A program made the position numbers and the translations under genes. From SKPS01 sp964469215 (GTDB lineage: Bacteria > Bacteroidota > Bacteroidia > Bacteroidales > SKPS01): a DNA stretch of 64,000 bases. The stretch lies in contig CAYXYB010000001.1 of assembly GCA_964469215.1 (NCBI GenBank), positions 310,001 through 374,000 on the forward strand, written 5' to 3'. The number at the start of each line of letters is the position of its first letter. The first letter of the stretch is position 1. Under the pieces are notes generated by a model. It had not been told where the DNA came from, did not search any database, and saw only the letters and a list, made by a program, of their open reading frames with translations. Below are positions 45,501-54,332 of the stretch, piece by piece.

Positions 45501-46697
45501 GATCCTGAACAAGCTTACGAAAAAATTGTTGGTGGAACATGGGCTCCCTACAGGCTCGCCTCACGGTTTGCATACGGACCGCAATGGAGTAAGTGGTCTG
45601 TCCTGAGTGAAATGTCATATCTGTACAGCGTCGACATTGTATTTACAAAAGATAAGTCATTATGGACCAGATGCCCTGTACTTGAAGCCTGCGAGGATAA
45701 AAACCTTGCAGAAGGCAATATTGACAAGATGTACTTGAGGGCAGGCCAGTCTAAAGACCGTGATGGCAAAACAGGAACTGCGGAGGCTACTGCAAATGGT
45801 TCGCAACCCACAGGCATGAGTTATTTTCCCGGCTATGCAATCAATGTTGAAACCGGAGAAAGGCTGAATATGGCGTTTGCTGAAGATTCGTACCATATTG
45901 CCGATAATGGCAGAGATATGATCTGGAACCCCACTTCAAGAGCGCTGACAGATCAGGGGTATCTCCACTATAACCTGTGGGGTGCGACAGGTTTGCAGTA
46001 TAACTGGGTGCCTCTTGGTGGCAAGCACTTTATATACGTTTTTGGACACAGGGTTAACGGAGCAGATCTTATGCCTGCTTATGATGAAGGTAAGGCATTT
46101 TATACTGCTCTTTTATCTGGAAGCGAAGTGATGATAAGAAGGATGTTCCAGGATGCTTTGTGGACTTCTATACCGTTGGTTGCCGACGATCATAAGTTTA
46201 CAGACCCGGCTAAGATACCTACGGAAGCCAGAGTCAGGATCCGTGTACAAAGACCTTACAGGCGTTATTACGCTGCTACAACAGGAGCAAACCCTGCTGT
46301 GAACAACGACTATCCAATGTACCGTTTTAACACCGATGCTCTTGCGACCAGTACAAATGTGAATGATGTTGCGAAAAATGCCCTTGACCTGATAAGAGCA
46401 GTTCCTAATCCATATTATGCATATTCGGCATACGAAACTGATCAGCTCGACAACAGAATCAAAATTGTGAATCTCCCGGAAGCATGTACAGTTTCTATCT
46501 ATACTGTAAATGGCACACTGGTGCGTCGTTTTAGAAAAGATGACAGCAGTACATACCTGGAATGGGATCTGAAAAACCATGCTGGAATTCCGATCGCCGG
46601 CGAGGTATATATTATCCATGTAGATGCACCGGGCATTGGTGAAAAATCCATCAAATGGTTTGGTACTTTACGGCCTATTGACCTTAACGCTTTCTGA
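42543..46697 (+). CDS. very large exported protein, T9SS-associated, function unknown
   Basis: 1384 residues from ATG 42543 (an in-frame TTG at 42492 is less likely). Signal peptide to ALHADK. The first third has recurring GGRLADQILKGDKTIWWIFNDKGN-type beta-rich segments and many Trp/Tyr/Asp motifs (DRNQNGVYEWQLGDYPYYD). The C-terminus (RAVPNPYYAYSAYETD ... CTVSIYTVNGTLVRRFRKD ... EVYIIHVDAPG) is a FlgD/T9SS-like beta domain, but ends with a W-F-G-T-L tail rather than a typical basic end. Expected at the cell surface. It is 65 bp after the TonB receptor and 49 bp before the PorV-like gene. Confidence 0.75.
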   Translation: MRNRIRYLLAVMAAMFISTALHADKVPGIFSSPGGNMKIASGCLPATSDTELDINNVRARINTGGDMWWDLQGEAQYEIPKGSKKTAMFSAALWIGGLDINQQLKLAALRYRQVGNDYWPGPLTIDGSAAIDAQTCVDWDRHFVITRAEVAEFLAHVDDATGQFVATEDYPAPPKIIQEWPWEGNTAKGQSPYLAPFFDRNQNGVYEWQLGDYPYYDFDHTNALCKSDMQTIETDSSISFGGRLADQILKGDKTIWWIFNDKGNIHTETKGEPIGLEIRAQAFGFTTTDEINDMTFYSYEIINRSTFRLTETYFSQWVDTDIGFAYDDYVGCDVMRGLGYSYNGTDIDGSGQIWAYGANPPAAGVDFFQGPYMDPDGIDNPKYTMVHVIDSITGDTLSSTKTQICDVSINGVNFGDTIIDNERFGMRRFVYHNNTGGTASYMTDPEFAIQYYNYLRGIWKDGTKMLYGGNAHQSSGAYGPECDFMFPGDSDPCDWGTGGVAPSTKYWTEQTAGNQPYDRRFMQSAGPFTLESGAVNYITVGIPYARATSGGAWASVELLRIVDDKCQRLFENCFQIVEGPDAPDLVVQELDKELILYLVNRKGNPNYYEDYSVYDPSIAFHDTVPSHLRGDSLYSFEGYQVFQVRDATVTAADIERGDADKIRLVAQCDIQNDITRIINHEYDGYLGLYVPREKVNGENKGLFHSIRITEDKFASGDRRLVNHKKYFFIAIAYAHNEFEPYKIDPSLPEGLRGQKLPYLASRKDQKGRAIEPTEGIPHITAPEAGGSKINAKYGDGPAITRIEGNGNGGMVVDLNPKTINKIMSGLPHTSNNPEYLPGRGPINVKVIDPLNVKPGNFTLVFNPIPNIDTTRWVLYYEYNGTYDTIHSKETIQFAKEQLIRKHKKDDPEYILPDYGIAITIGQVAFPGDVENAPNNGMLESSITFADSSIRWLSGVPDAETRGPFNWIRSGTLEDASNTENNDYIGLDPEQAYEKIVGGTWAPYRLASRFAYGPQWSKWSVLSEMSYLYSVDIVFTKDKSLWTRCPVLEACEDKNLAEGNIDKMYLRAGQSKDRDGKTGTAEATANGSQPTGMSYFPGYAINVETGERLNMAFAEDSYHIADNGRDMIWNPTSRALTDQGYLHYNLWGATGLQYNWVPLGGKHFIYVFGHRVNGADLMPAYDEGKAFYTALLSGSEVMIRRMFQDALWTSIPLVADDHKFTDPAKIPTEARVRIRVQRPYRRYYAATTGANPAVNNDYPMYRFNTDALATSTNVNDVAKNALDLIRAVPNPYYAYSAYETDQLDNRIKIVNLPEACTVSIYTVNGTLVRRFRKDDSSTYLEWDLKNHAGIPIAGEVYIIHVDAPGIGEKSIKWFGTLRPIDLNAF

Positions 46698-46746
46698 TAA
46701 ACTCTGAATAAGTAAGTATGTAATAATCTTTTAACTGCACTATAAT

Positions 46747-47811
46747 ATGGACAAATCAATAAAAATAATCGCGGCATTAGCTGTTATCACCTTAATGATT
46801 CTTCCGTCGGGAGATATTCTGGCCGGCAACAAGGACAGAGCAGGGCAGGCAGGAGTCATGGAGCTACTCATAAACCCTTTTGCCCGCAGTTCAGGACTGG
46901 GCGATGCCAATACCGCCTGTGTAACAGGACTGGAAGGCATTTTTATGAATGTTGCAGGCATTGCTCATACTAAAAAAGGTGAATTCCTGTTTGCACATAG
47001 CCAGTGGCTTAAGGGATCAGGTATCACCATAAGCAACTTTGGATTCACGCAGAAACTTGGTGAAAACAAAGGGGTAATTGGTATCAATGTTATGTCGATG
47101 AACTTTGGTGACATCGAGATAACAAGAGTCAACCTTCCGGAAGGAGGTATAGGAAATTACTCACCAAAGTACATGAACATTGGTATTTCGTATGCAAAAG
47201 CTTTCTCAAGCAGCATATATGGAGGGGCAACAATACGTATTATCAACCAGCAACTTGCCGATATTTCAGCCCAGGGAGTTGCAATTGACGCCGGCATACA
47301 GTACATTACAGGTTCTCTGGAACAGATAAAATTCGGTATCGCCATGAAAAATGTCGGCCCTCGTATTCAATATTCCGGTGATGGACTTTCTATACGTGGG
47401 TTTTTAACCAAAAATGACGACAATATGATTACCTTCGAACAGCGTTCAGCGGATTATGAACTGCCAATGCTGTTTAAAATTGGGGGATCTTATGATTTCT
47501 TCTTCGGGGACGAGCATAAATTAACTGCTGCTGCTAACTTCAGCTCAAACTCTTTTACTAAAGATCAGTACGGCCTGGGTTTGGAATACGTTTTACGAAG
47601 TATTCTCTTCCTCCGTGTGGGATATGTGTATGAAGATGGTATCTTTAGTGATGATGCACGCACAACCGCCCTTACAGGTCCAACAGGTGGCTTATCGGTT
47701 AATGTCCCTTTAAATAAGGACAAAGGTACCTATTTCTCAGTTGATTACTCATACAGAGCAACACAACCGTTTAGCGGAACACATACAGTAGGAGCAAAAA
47801 TCAGTTTATAA
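46747..47811 (+). CDS. PorV/PorQ-family outer-membrane protein
   Basis: 354 residues. Signal peptide to DILAGN. The N-terminal signature FARSSGLGDANTACVTG and FMNVAGIAHTKKGEF is that of the PorV/PorQ (UPF0164) family; the remainder alternates as a 14-strand-type barrel (GVIGINVMSMNFGDIE, FSVDYSYRA, terminal GAKISL). PorV carries T9SS cargo to the attachment complex. As the third gene of the triplet it may be a dedicated shuttle for the large protein upstream (inference). It ends before the greA promoter. Confidence 0.88.
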   Translation: MDKSIKIIAALAVITLMILPSGDILAGNKDRAGQAGVMELLINPFARSSGLGDANTACVTGLEGIFMNVAGIAHTKKGEFLFAHSQWLKGSGITISNFGFTQKLGENKGVIGINVMSMNFGDIEITRVNLPEGGIGNYSPKYMNIGISYAKAFSSSIYGGATIRIINQQLADISAQGVAIDAGIQYITGSLEQIKFGIAMKNVGPRIQYSGDGLSIRGFLTKNDDNMITFEQRSADYELPMLFKIGGSYDFFFGDEHKLTAAANFSSNSFTKDQYGLGLEYVLRSILFLRVGYVYEDGIFSDDARTTALTGPTGGLSVNVPLNKDKGTYFSVDYSYRATQPFSGTHTVGAKISL

Positions 47812-47813
47812 AA

Positions 47814-47845
47814 TTTGTTTTTTCGAAATCAATTGCTTATATTAG
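47814..47845 (+). promoter_or_regulatory. Bacteroidetes-type promoter of greA-HIT
   Basis: TTTG (47814-47817), 20 nt, TATATTAG (47838-47845). It starts just after the PorV-like stop. Confidence 0.55.
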
Positions 47846-47872
47846 CCGTTGATTTCACATGACATAATACAG

Positions 47873-47893
47873 AGGCCCTTGTTTCAAGGGTCT
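47873..47893 (+). terminator. hairpin in the greA leader (terminator or 5'-UTR element)
   Basis: AGGCCCTTG-TTT-CAAGGGTCT, a 9-bp stem followed by TTTGTGTTCTTT. It could end the TonB-PorV operon or lie in the greA leader. Confidence 0.6.
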
Positions 47894-47941
47894 TTGTGTT
47901 CTTTATAGATACAAGTTGTTTTATCCGAATACCAGTAAAAG

Positions 47942-48415
47942 ATGAGCAAAATAACGTATTATACAAAAAAAGGATTTCAAAAGCTGAAAGATCAACTGGA
48001 TGAGTTGGTAAACATTCAGAGGCCTTTTATTTCAAATCAGATTGCAGAAGCACGTGATAAAGGTGATCTTTCAGAAAATGCCGAATATGATGCTGCCAAA
48101 GATGCACAGGGTATGCTTGAAATGAAGATCGCCCGCCTGCAGGAATTGATAGGAAATGCAAGGATACTTGATGAATCAAAAATGGATGAATCAAAGGTTC
48201 TTCTACTTTCCAAAGTGAGGTTGAGAAACCGAAAAACCGGTAAAGAGATGACATATACCATTGTGCCTGAAAATGAAGCAGATATTAAATTAAATAAAAT
48301 CTCTGTACATTCTCCGATTGCAAAAGGCCTTCTGGGTAAAAAAGCAGGGGTCGTTGCAACCATCAATGCTCCTGCCGGAATTATCGAGCTTGAAATCATT
48401 GAAATAACAAGATAA
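47942..48415 (+). CDS. greA: transcription elongation factor GreA
   Basis: 157 residues, normal length. N-terminal coiled coil with the acidic tip (KGDLSENAEYDAAKD) and the C-terminal FKBP-like domain (SPIAKGLLGKKAGVVATINAP). It rescues backtracked RNA polymerase by stimulating transcript cleavage. It is 2 bp upstream of the HIT gene and co-transcribed with it. Confidence 0.95.
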   Translation: MSKITYYTKKGFQKLKDQLDELVNIQRPFISNQIAEARDKGDLSENAEYDAAKDAQGMLEMKIARLQELIGNARILDESKMDESKVLLLSKVRLRNRKTGKEMTYTIVPENEADIKLNKISVHSPIAKGLLGKKAGVVATINAPAGIIELEIIEITR

Positions 48416-48417
48416 AT

Positions 48418-48813
48418 ATGAAATCGGTTTTTTCACGAATTGTTGCAGGTGAAATTCCCTGTTATAAAGTTGCCGAAAATGATGACTTTCTGGCATTTCT
48501 CGACATAAACCCTCTGGCAAAAGGGCACACTCTTGTCATCCCTAAAAAAGTAACCGACTATATTTTCGAACTCTCTGAAGAGGAGTACAGAGGGCTTTTC
48601 TCATTTGCCAAAGAGGTTGGCCTGGCAATTGGAAGAGTAATTCCCTGTAAAAGGGTAGGAATTACCGTTATCGGGCTTGAAGTACCTCATGCTCATATTC
48701 ACCTCATCCCGATTAACGGTATTTCAGACATGGAATTCAGCAGGCCGAAACTGAGTTTTTCAAGGGAAGAGCTTGAGGAAACGGCTGCTAAAATACAAAG
48801 GGCATTATTCTGA
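48418..48813 (+). CDS. HIT-family nucleotide hydrolase/transferase
   Basis: 131 residues. SVFSRIVAGEIPCYKV at the start, AFLDINPLAKGHTLVIPKK, and the catalytic histidine triad PHAHIHLIPI (about 96-105). HIT proteins cleave nucleoside phosphoramidates or dinucleotides; the exact substrate cannot be read from sequence. The pairing with greA is common in Bacteroidetes. Confidence 0.92.
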   Translation: MKSVFSRIVAGEIPCYKVAENDDFLAFLDINPLAKGHTLVIPKKVTDYIFELSEEEYRGLFSFAKEVGLAIGRVIPCKRVGITVIGLEVPHAHIHLIPINGISDMEFSRPKLSFSREELEETAAKIQRALF

Positions 48814-48827
48814 GGGGGTTCTGAAAT

Positions 48828-48854
48828 TAATACAGGCAGAATTAATTTCATTAT
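48828..48854. terminator. weak hairpin between convergent HIT and ruvC genes
   Basis: GAAATTAAT ... ATTAATTTC, a 9-bp stem; the T tract is poor (ATTATTTG). Confidence 0.35.
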
Positions 48855-48899
48855 TTGAAAATATTATGATAATCAATAACATGAACATGAATATGTTCG

Positions 48900-49478
48900 T
48901 TAAAGTTCCGTGATGTCTTTTTGTTTTATTCTGCCGGGGTTAGACCTGATAAATGCATCCCAACCAGAATAGTGTTCCTTCGCTGCTACGTTTAAAAGCA
49001 TTCCGTTATGATAATGGCATAAGGCAACAGCCAATGCATCCGTTGCATCAAGTGAGAATGTCTCATTATCGAATTTCAACTGGTGATGCAACATGCCTGA
49101 TACCTGCTCTTTTGATGCAGCTCCACGGCCGGTAATTGACTGTTTAACCTTTCGGGGGCTGTATTCATAAACCGGCACCTCACGATTAAGAGCAGCAGCA
49201 ATGCATACTCCCTGGGCTCTCCCCAACTTAAGCATCGATTGAACATTCTTGCCGAAAAATGGTGCCTCGACAGCAAAATGATCTGGATGGTAAGTGTCAA
49301 TCAATGATAAAATCTTATCAAAGATTTTCTTTAAACGTTGATAATGGTTTTCGTATTTTACTAATTTTAACACCCCTAAGGTGACCACTGTAAGATCACT
49401 ACCGGCTGCATTAATGATCCCGTATCCAAGCATATTGGTGCCGGGGTCAACGCCCATTATTACGGTATCAGGTTTCAA
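48900..49478 (-). CDS. ruvC: Holliday junction resolvase RuvC
   Basis: About 193 residues. Catalytic acidic residues: Asp in MGVDPGTN, Glu in FAVEAPFFGKN, and the Asp pair in SLDATDALAVALCHYHN. It cuts Holliday junctions moved by RuvAB. The frame is open to a TTG at 49508, which overlaps the divergent gene by 19 bp; TTG 49478 is a likely start since the strand VIMGVDPG needs residues before the ATG at 49457. The exact start is unsure. Confidence 0.93.
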   Translation of the reverse strand: MKPDTVIMGVDPGTNMLGYGIINAAGSDLTVVTLGVLKLVKYENHYQRLKKIFDKILSLIDTYHPDHFAVEAPFFGKNVQSMLKLGRAQGVCIAAALNREVPVYEYSPRKVKQSITGRGAASKEQVSGMLHHQLKFDNETFSLDATDALAVALCHYHNGMLLNVAAKEHYSGWDAFIRSNPGRIKQKDITEL

Positions 49479-49489
49479 ATTAGTATTAA

Positions 49490-50518
49490 ATGGCTTATAA
49501 AGGTTCAAAGATACGCAAACTTAAGAATATTTTCATCAGGGCAATTGTTGTTGTTGTAGCATGGTATGCACTATGGTATCAGCTCCGGCACCACGGGAAC
49601 CTTTTTGATCTGTCTAAGCAATTCCTTGCAGGTTTCTATCAAAAGGGAAGCATTGCAACCATCAGCCTGATTATTTTACTGATGTGCCTCAACTGGTCAC
49701 TTGAGGCATTCAAATGGAGTTATCTGATACGGAAATCGGAAAAAATATCATTTTTCAGATCCCTGAAAGGCATAATGACCGGTATTAGTGTGGGAACCTT
49801 TACCCCTAACCGGCTGGGTGAATTCCTGGGCAGATCATTTGTGCTTGATAAGACACACCCGTGGAAGGTATTCTTTATGACAATAATAGGTAGTTACAGC
49901 CAGCTCCTTGCCACTATAATTTTTGGCACCGCCGGCCTGTTCTTTTTTATCCGCCAATATTCTGAAATCAGCACCGGATTTCTTTATATTGATATTCTTA
50001 TCGGATTTTTTGCAATCGCAAATGTAGTATTCCTGATTTTGCTCTATTTTAACATAAGCATTTTGGATAAACTCATAGGGCCTTGGTTAAGGCGAAAGAA
50101 ACCGGGTTTCGGATCATGGTTTCAGGTGATTTCAACCTACAATTCAACCGAATTGTTTGTTGTTTTGATTTTTAGCTTGTCAAGATATATTGTGTTTTCT
50201 TTTCAATTCTATATCCTCCTTCTGTTTTTCAACCTTAATTTTCCATTCTGGAATGCCATGTCCATAATCGGGGTGGTTTATCTGGTTATGACAATTATCC
50301 CTTCCGTTGCTCTGTCTGAGATAGGAGTCAGAGGTTCTGTTGCTATATATTTCTTTAGCTTCTGTTTCGGATCATTAACCGGCGTCAGTGATCCTGAATT
50401 GGGTGTTGTCAGTACATCATCTCTGTTATGGCTGGTAAACATTGTTTTGCCAGCAATCATGGGAACCCTGTTTGTATATCATTTGCGGGTTTTTCGTAAC
50501 AACAAAAACCAGGGGTGA
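49490..50518 (+). CDS. YbhN/AglD-type multi-pass membrane protein (UPF0104)
   Basis: 342 residues with 7-8 transmembrane helices. The segment GISVGTFTPNRLGEFLGR and the later ALSEIGVRGSVAIYF are the conserved signatures of this lysylphosphatidylglycerol-synthase-like membrane family, thought to move or modify lipids. It overlaps the glycosyltransferase start by 1-4 bp, so the two probably work in one envelope lipid/glycan step. Confidence 0.85.
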   Translation: MAYKGSKIRKLKNIFIRAIVVVVAWYALWYQLRHHGNLFDLSKQFLAGFYQKGSIATISLIILLMCLNWSLEAFKWSYLIRKSEKISFFRSLKGIMTGISVGTFTPNRLGEFLGRSFVLDKTHPWKVFFMTIIGSYSQLLATIIFGTAGLFFFIRQYSEISTGFLYIDILIGFFAIANVVFLILLYFNISILDKLIGPWLRRKKPGFGSWFQVISTYNSTELFVVLIFSLSRYIVFSFQFYILLLFFNLNFPFWNAMSIIGVVYLVMTIIPSVALSEIGVRGSVAIYFFSFCFGSLTGVSDPELGVVSTSSLLWLVNIVLPAIMGTLFVYHLRVFRNNKNQG

Positions 50519-51654
50519 TGATTGCTTTTTATATAATAATTTTGCCAGTAGCAGTTTACATGTTGCTGATATGGTATTTCACTTACGGGTATCTGAAACC
50601 AACTGTCAGAAAAAGCCTCTCCTCACAAAGTGATTCGCATACGGGGATCTCAGTTGTTATTGCTGCAAGGAATGAAGAGGATAATCTTCCATTATTGCTG
50701 GAAAGATTAAACAACCAGACAGTTGACAGGGATTTTTTTGAGGTTATTGTTGTGGATGACTATTCTACAGATTCAACTTTTGAAACAGCAGTTGCAGTTA
50801 CAAAGTATTACTCTTTCAGGATTATCCGGCTTGGGGAGATTCAGGCGGCAGGTGGAAAAAAAAGTGCAGTATCCGAAGGGATCAGAACCGGGAGGTTCCC
50901 CATAATACTTGTTACTGATGCCGACTGTTTGCCTGAAGATGACTGGATTTCACTTCACCGGAAGCATTTTGCTGATACAGGTTGTCAGTTTGCAGCGGGT
51001 TTGGTTAAGATCATAGATTCATGTAGGGGATTTTCAGCCATAGAGGCTCTCGATTTTTACGGTCTTACCGGTGCATCTGCAGGAGCGTCGGGAGTGGGAT
51101 TGCCATTCATTTGCAACGCTGCCAATATGGCTTTTACCAGAGAAGGATATGAAGCTGTAGGAGGTATGAGTGCCCACAAACACCTAAGTTCAGGAGATGA
51201 TGTAATGCTACTTCATCAATTCATCCGGAAATACGGAGCAACCGGTGTAAGCTGGATTAATGACAGAGGTGCTGTGGTCAACACCCGAGGTGCATCTTCC
51301 TTGAAAGCTTTCTTCTCGCAGAGGATAAGATGGGCATCAAAGAGTAAAAAATATCGAAATCCTGTGGCTAAGTTAGTAGCGTTGGTTGTAATAATGGCAA
51401 ATCTATCACTGTTAACAAGCCTTGTTTTATCGTTATTTGGACTTTTCAACGCACAATCGACGGTATTTCTTTTTGCTATGAAGGGTGTCGTCGATTTTCC
51501 TCTTCTGTTTCTGGTCACACGTAAGTTCAGGCAGGAGTGCCTTTTATGGTGGTTTATACCTTCCGCTTTTCTGTATCCTGTTTATACATCTATCACTGGA
51601 TTGGCTTCATTATATCTTAAGCCTATCTGGAAGGGGAGACGAATCAGATTATGA
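50518..51654 (+). CDS. family 2 glycosyltransferase, membrane-associated
   Basis: 378 residues from ATG 50518 (TGATG overlap with the upstream stop; GTG 50515 adds one residue). An N-terminal transmembrane helix; a GT-A domain with ISVVIAARNEEDNL, VVDDYSTDS, and TDADCLPEDDW; then SGDDVMLLHQ and the QRIRWASKSKKY motif (Q-x-x-R-W) of processive or poly-prenyl type GT2; two or three helices at the C-terminus. It transfers a sugar to a lipid or glycan acceptor. Its 3' end overlaps ispD by 11 bp on the other strand. Confidence 0.9.
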   Translation: MIAFYIIILPVAVYMLLIWYFTYGYLKPTVRKSLSSQSDSHTGISVVIAARNEEDNLPLLLERLNNQTVDRDFFEVIVVDDYSTDSTFETAVAVTKYYSFRIIRLGEIQAAGGKKSAVSEGIRTGRFPIILVTDADCLPEDDWISLHRKHFADTGCQFAAGLVKIIDSCRGFSAIEALDFYGLTGASAGASGVGLPFICNAANMAFTREGYEAVGGMSAHKHLSSGDDVMLLHQFIRKYGATGVSWINDRGAVVNTRGASSLKAFFSQRIRWASKSKKYRNPVAKLVALVVIMANLSLLTSLVLSLFGLFNAQSTVFLFAMKGVVDFPLLFLVTRKFRQECLLWWFIPSAFLYPVYTSITGLASLYLKPIWKGRRIRL

Positions 51655-52321
51655 ACCTCTTTTTTGTCATCACTTCGGCAAAAGCCAGGTCTACAGACCG
51701 TGTGATCTTGATATTCTCGAAATTTCCCGGTGTAAGGGTAACGGAAACTCCGGACGCTTCAACCACCGATGCATCATCGGTAAACTCCTGTTTAAAACCG
51801 GCATTATAGGCTTCCCTGAGAATACCGGCACTAAAACACTGAGGTGTTTGAACAAGTCTGTACATAGATCTGTCTGCAGGGGTTGTTGAGCCATTATTTA
51901 TTACCCTCAGTGAGTCGTTTAGTTCAGTTACGGGAACAGCCGCACCGTATTCTGAGGCAGCCTGATATGCCAGATGAATGGTCTGCCGGCTGACAAATGG
52001 ACGGACTCCGTCGTGAACACCAATAATACCATCTCCCTTAATTAGTTTAAGGCCATTTTGCACCGAATGAAACCTGGTCCTGCCACCGGCAGTAACAGAG
52101 TGGCTGATGGTGAATGAAAACTCAGTGCAGAGATCCTTCCAGAGTTTAATATATCTTTCAGGTAAAACGACAACAATGTGAATGTCGTTAAAGGCTGCTC
52201 TGAAGGCGTTGATAGTGTGCATCAGAACAGGTTTTTCGCCAACAGGAATGAACTGTTTGGGAATTCCGCTTTGCATCCTTTTACCACTTCCACCTGCCAC
52301 TATAATCACATACCTCTCCAT
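51644..52321 (-). CDS. ispD: 2-C-methyl-D-erythritol 4-phosphate cytidylyltransferase IspD
   Basis: 225 residues, normal length. The CTP-binding loop IVAGGSGKRMQSGIPKQF, GVHDGVRPFVS, and TDDASVVEASG motifs are present. It makes CDP-ME in the MEP isoprenoid pathway, supplying the polyprenyl synthase at 6 kb and undecaprenol. It lies 20 bp downstream of queA in the same direction. Confidence 0.95.
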   Translation of the reverse strand: MERYVIIVAGGSGKRMQSGIPKQFIPVGEKPVLMHTINAFRAAFNDIHIVVVLPERYIKLWKDLCTEFSFTISHSVTAGGRTRFHSVQNGLKLIKGDGIIGVHDGVRPFVSRQTIHLAYQAASEYGAAVPVTELNDSLRVINNGSTTPADRSMYRLVQTPQCFSAGILREAYNAGFKQEFTDDASVVEASGVSVTLTPGNFENIKITRSVDLAFAEVMTKKRFII

Positions 52322-52341
52322 AATCAGGGCACAGAAAAAAA

Positions 52342-53391
52342 TCAGATAATGAGCATTGCGTCGCCGTAGGTGAAGAATTTGTATTTCTCTTCAACGGCAA
52401 CATTATAGGCTTTCAAAAGGAAATCGTATCCTGCAAATGCCGAAACAAGCATCATCATTGTTGACTGAGGCAAATGGAGGTTTGTAACCAGAGCATTGGC
52501 TGTGGTAAACTCATAGGGTGGAAAGATGAACTTGTTTGTCCAGCCGTCATAAGGTTTTACAATACCGGAGATGGTAACAGCTGTTTCAAGGGCTTTAAGA
52601 GATGTTGTTCCCACAGCACAGATGTTTTTCCCGGAAACCTTCGCCTTGTTGATTATAGTGGTTGCATCTTCATCGATATACATCTGTTCAGAATCGGTCT
52701 TGTGTTTTGAGAGATCCTCAACATCAACCTTTCTGAAATTACCAAGGCCAACATGCAGGGTGAGTTCTGCAAAGGAAACACCTTTCAATTCCAGTCGTTT
52801 CATCAATTCACGACTGAAGTGCATGCCTGCTGTTGGAGCAGCAACAGCCCCCTCATGTTTGGCATAAATAGTCTGATACCTAAACTGATCTTCCGGTTCA
52901 ATAGGCCTGTCAATAATTTTTGGCAAAGGGGTTTTTCCCAGTGTTTGAAGTTTTTTCTTAAAATCGTCGTATTTGCCATCGAACAGAAACCTCAGTGTAC
53001 GGCCGCGGGATGTGGTATTGTCTATTACCTCAGCAACAAGAGACTGGTCTTCGCCGAAAAATAGTTTGTTACCGATGCGAATCTTTCTGGCGGGATTCAC
53101 CAGAACATCCCACAAGCGGGTTTCACTGTTAAGTTCCCTCAAAAGAAAAACTTCAATCTTTGCACCTGTTTTTTCTTTCACCCCGTCGAGCCTTGCCGGA
53201 AATACTTTAGTATTGTTGAGAACAAACACATCACCATCATCAAAGTATTGCAGAATATCCTTGAAGCTTTTATGTTCAATGGTTCGTTTTTTTCTGTTCA
53301 AAACCATCAATTTCGACTCATCCCTGTTCTCGGGTGGATAATTTGCTATAAGCTCTTGTGGTAAATTGAATTTAAACTGAGAGAGTTTCAT
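52342..53391 (-). CDS. queA: S-adenosylmethionine:tRNA ribosyltransferase-isomerase QueA
   Basis: 349 residues from ATG 53391 (MKLSQFKFNLPQEL), the usual start; the frame is open 13 codons further up. FVLNNTKVFPARL, TAGMHFSRELM and THVGLGNF-like (LHVGLGNFR) motifs match. It makes epoxyqueuosine in tRNA, the substrate of QueG (8.9 kb). Confidence 0.95.
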   Translation of the reverse strand: MKLSQFKFNLPQELIANYPPENRDESKLMVLNRKKRTIEHKSFKDILQYFDDGDVFVLNNTKVFPARLDGVKEKTGAKIEVFLLRELNSETRLWDVLVNPARKIRIGNKLFFGEDQSLVAEVIDNTTSRGRTLRFLFDGKYDDFKKKLQTLGKTPLPKIIDRPIEPEDQFRYQTIYAKHEGAVAAPTAGMHFSRELMKRLELKGVSFAELTLHVGLGNFRKVDVEDLSKHKTDSEQMYIDEDATTIINKAKVSGKNICAVGTTSLKALETAVTISGIVKPYDGWTNKFIFPPYEFTTANALVTNLHLPQSTMMMLVSAFAGYDFLLKAYNVAVEEKYKFFTYGDAMLII

Positions 53392-53632
53392 ACCGCTGCG
53401 TCCTGTTTTCTTTTCAAAAAAGTTATGCAAATATAATCAATTCTGAGGGCTTTGTCCAGCATTATTTTCATTTGATGTTGCAACAGCCTGATATCAATCA
53501 CATTGCCATCTTTTTAGATTTAATAATTCAAATTATTGATTATTTATCTTACAGCTTAACAATTATCTGGTGTGCTTTGTTTCAAGCATTTGGAAGAACC
53601 GACAGCATTAAGGTAATTATGTGGTATCCTTA

Positions 53633-54304
53633 TTATGGCCGTAGCAATGATAAAGCTTTGTCGAAATCATCCATCGAAAAGGCATCTTCAATAGAGTAAC
53701 TTCCTGTTTTTATTCTGCGCAAACTTGTAAGGTATGCACAAGTACCAAGCATATTTCCTAAATCACGGGCAATAGCTCTGATGTATGTACCACGTGAACA
53801 GGTTATCTCGAAACAGACCTCCTTGTCTGAATAACCAGTGATCAAGAAGGAATAAATGGTTACCGGCCTGGCAGGCAGGTCAATGGTCTGATCTTTTCTG
53901 GCCATTTTGTAAGCCCTTTTACCATGCAGTTTGATTGCTGAAAATACAGGGGGAACCTGCATCAATCTTCCGGATAGGTTTTTGGCAGCTTCGTCAAGCA
54001 TTTCTGCAGTAACATGTTCTGTTGGCTTCAGTTCAGATATTTCGGTTTCTGCATCTAAAGAAGGTGTGGTTTCGCCAAGCCTGATGGTGCCTGTATAGGT
54101 TTTCTGCAACTCCTGCAATCCAGAAATAGCTTTTGTCTTTTTTCCGACACATATTAGAAGCAATCCGGTGGCCAAAGGATCGAGTGTGCCGGCATGTCCG
54201 ACCTTCATTAATGGTATATTGTAACGGTACCTTAGATGCGATCTTATCTTGTTGGTCACATCAAAAGATGTCCACCCCAATGGCTTATCAATTGGAATTA
54301 CCAT
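53633..54304 (-). CDS. truB: tRNA pseudouridine(55) synthase TruB
   Basis: 223 residues from ATG 54304, preceded by a strong AAGGAGG 5 nt upstream; a TTG at 54358 would add 18 residues and overlap uppP by 26 bp. Catalytic Asp in VGHAGTLDPLATGLL; also GKRAYKMAR and SRGTYIRAIARDLG. It modifies U55 of tRNAs. It follows uppP in a conserved Bacteroidetes order. Confidence 0.95.
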   Translation of the reverse strand: MVIPIDKPLGWTSFDVTNKIRSHLRYRYNIPLMKVGHAGTLDPLATGLLLICVGKKTKAISGLQELQKTYTGTIRLGETTPSLDAETEISELKPTEHVTAEMLDEAAKNLSGRLMQVPPVFSAIKLHGKRAYKMARKDQTIDLPARPVTIYSFLITGYSDKEVCFEITCSRGTYIRAIARDLGNMLGTCAYLTSLRRIKTGSYSIEDAFSMDDFDKALSLLRP

Positions 54305-54332
54305 TCCAACCTCCTTAAGGTATTCTGCTGGG

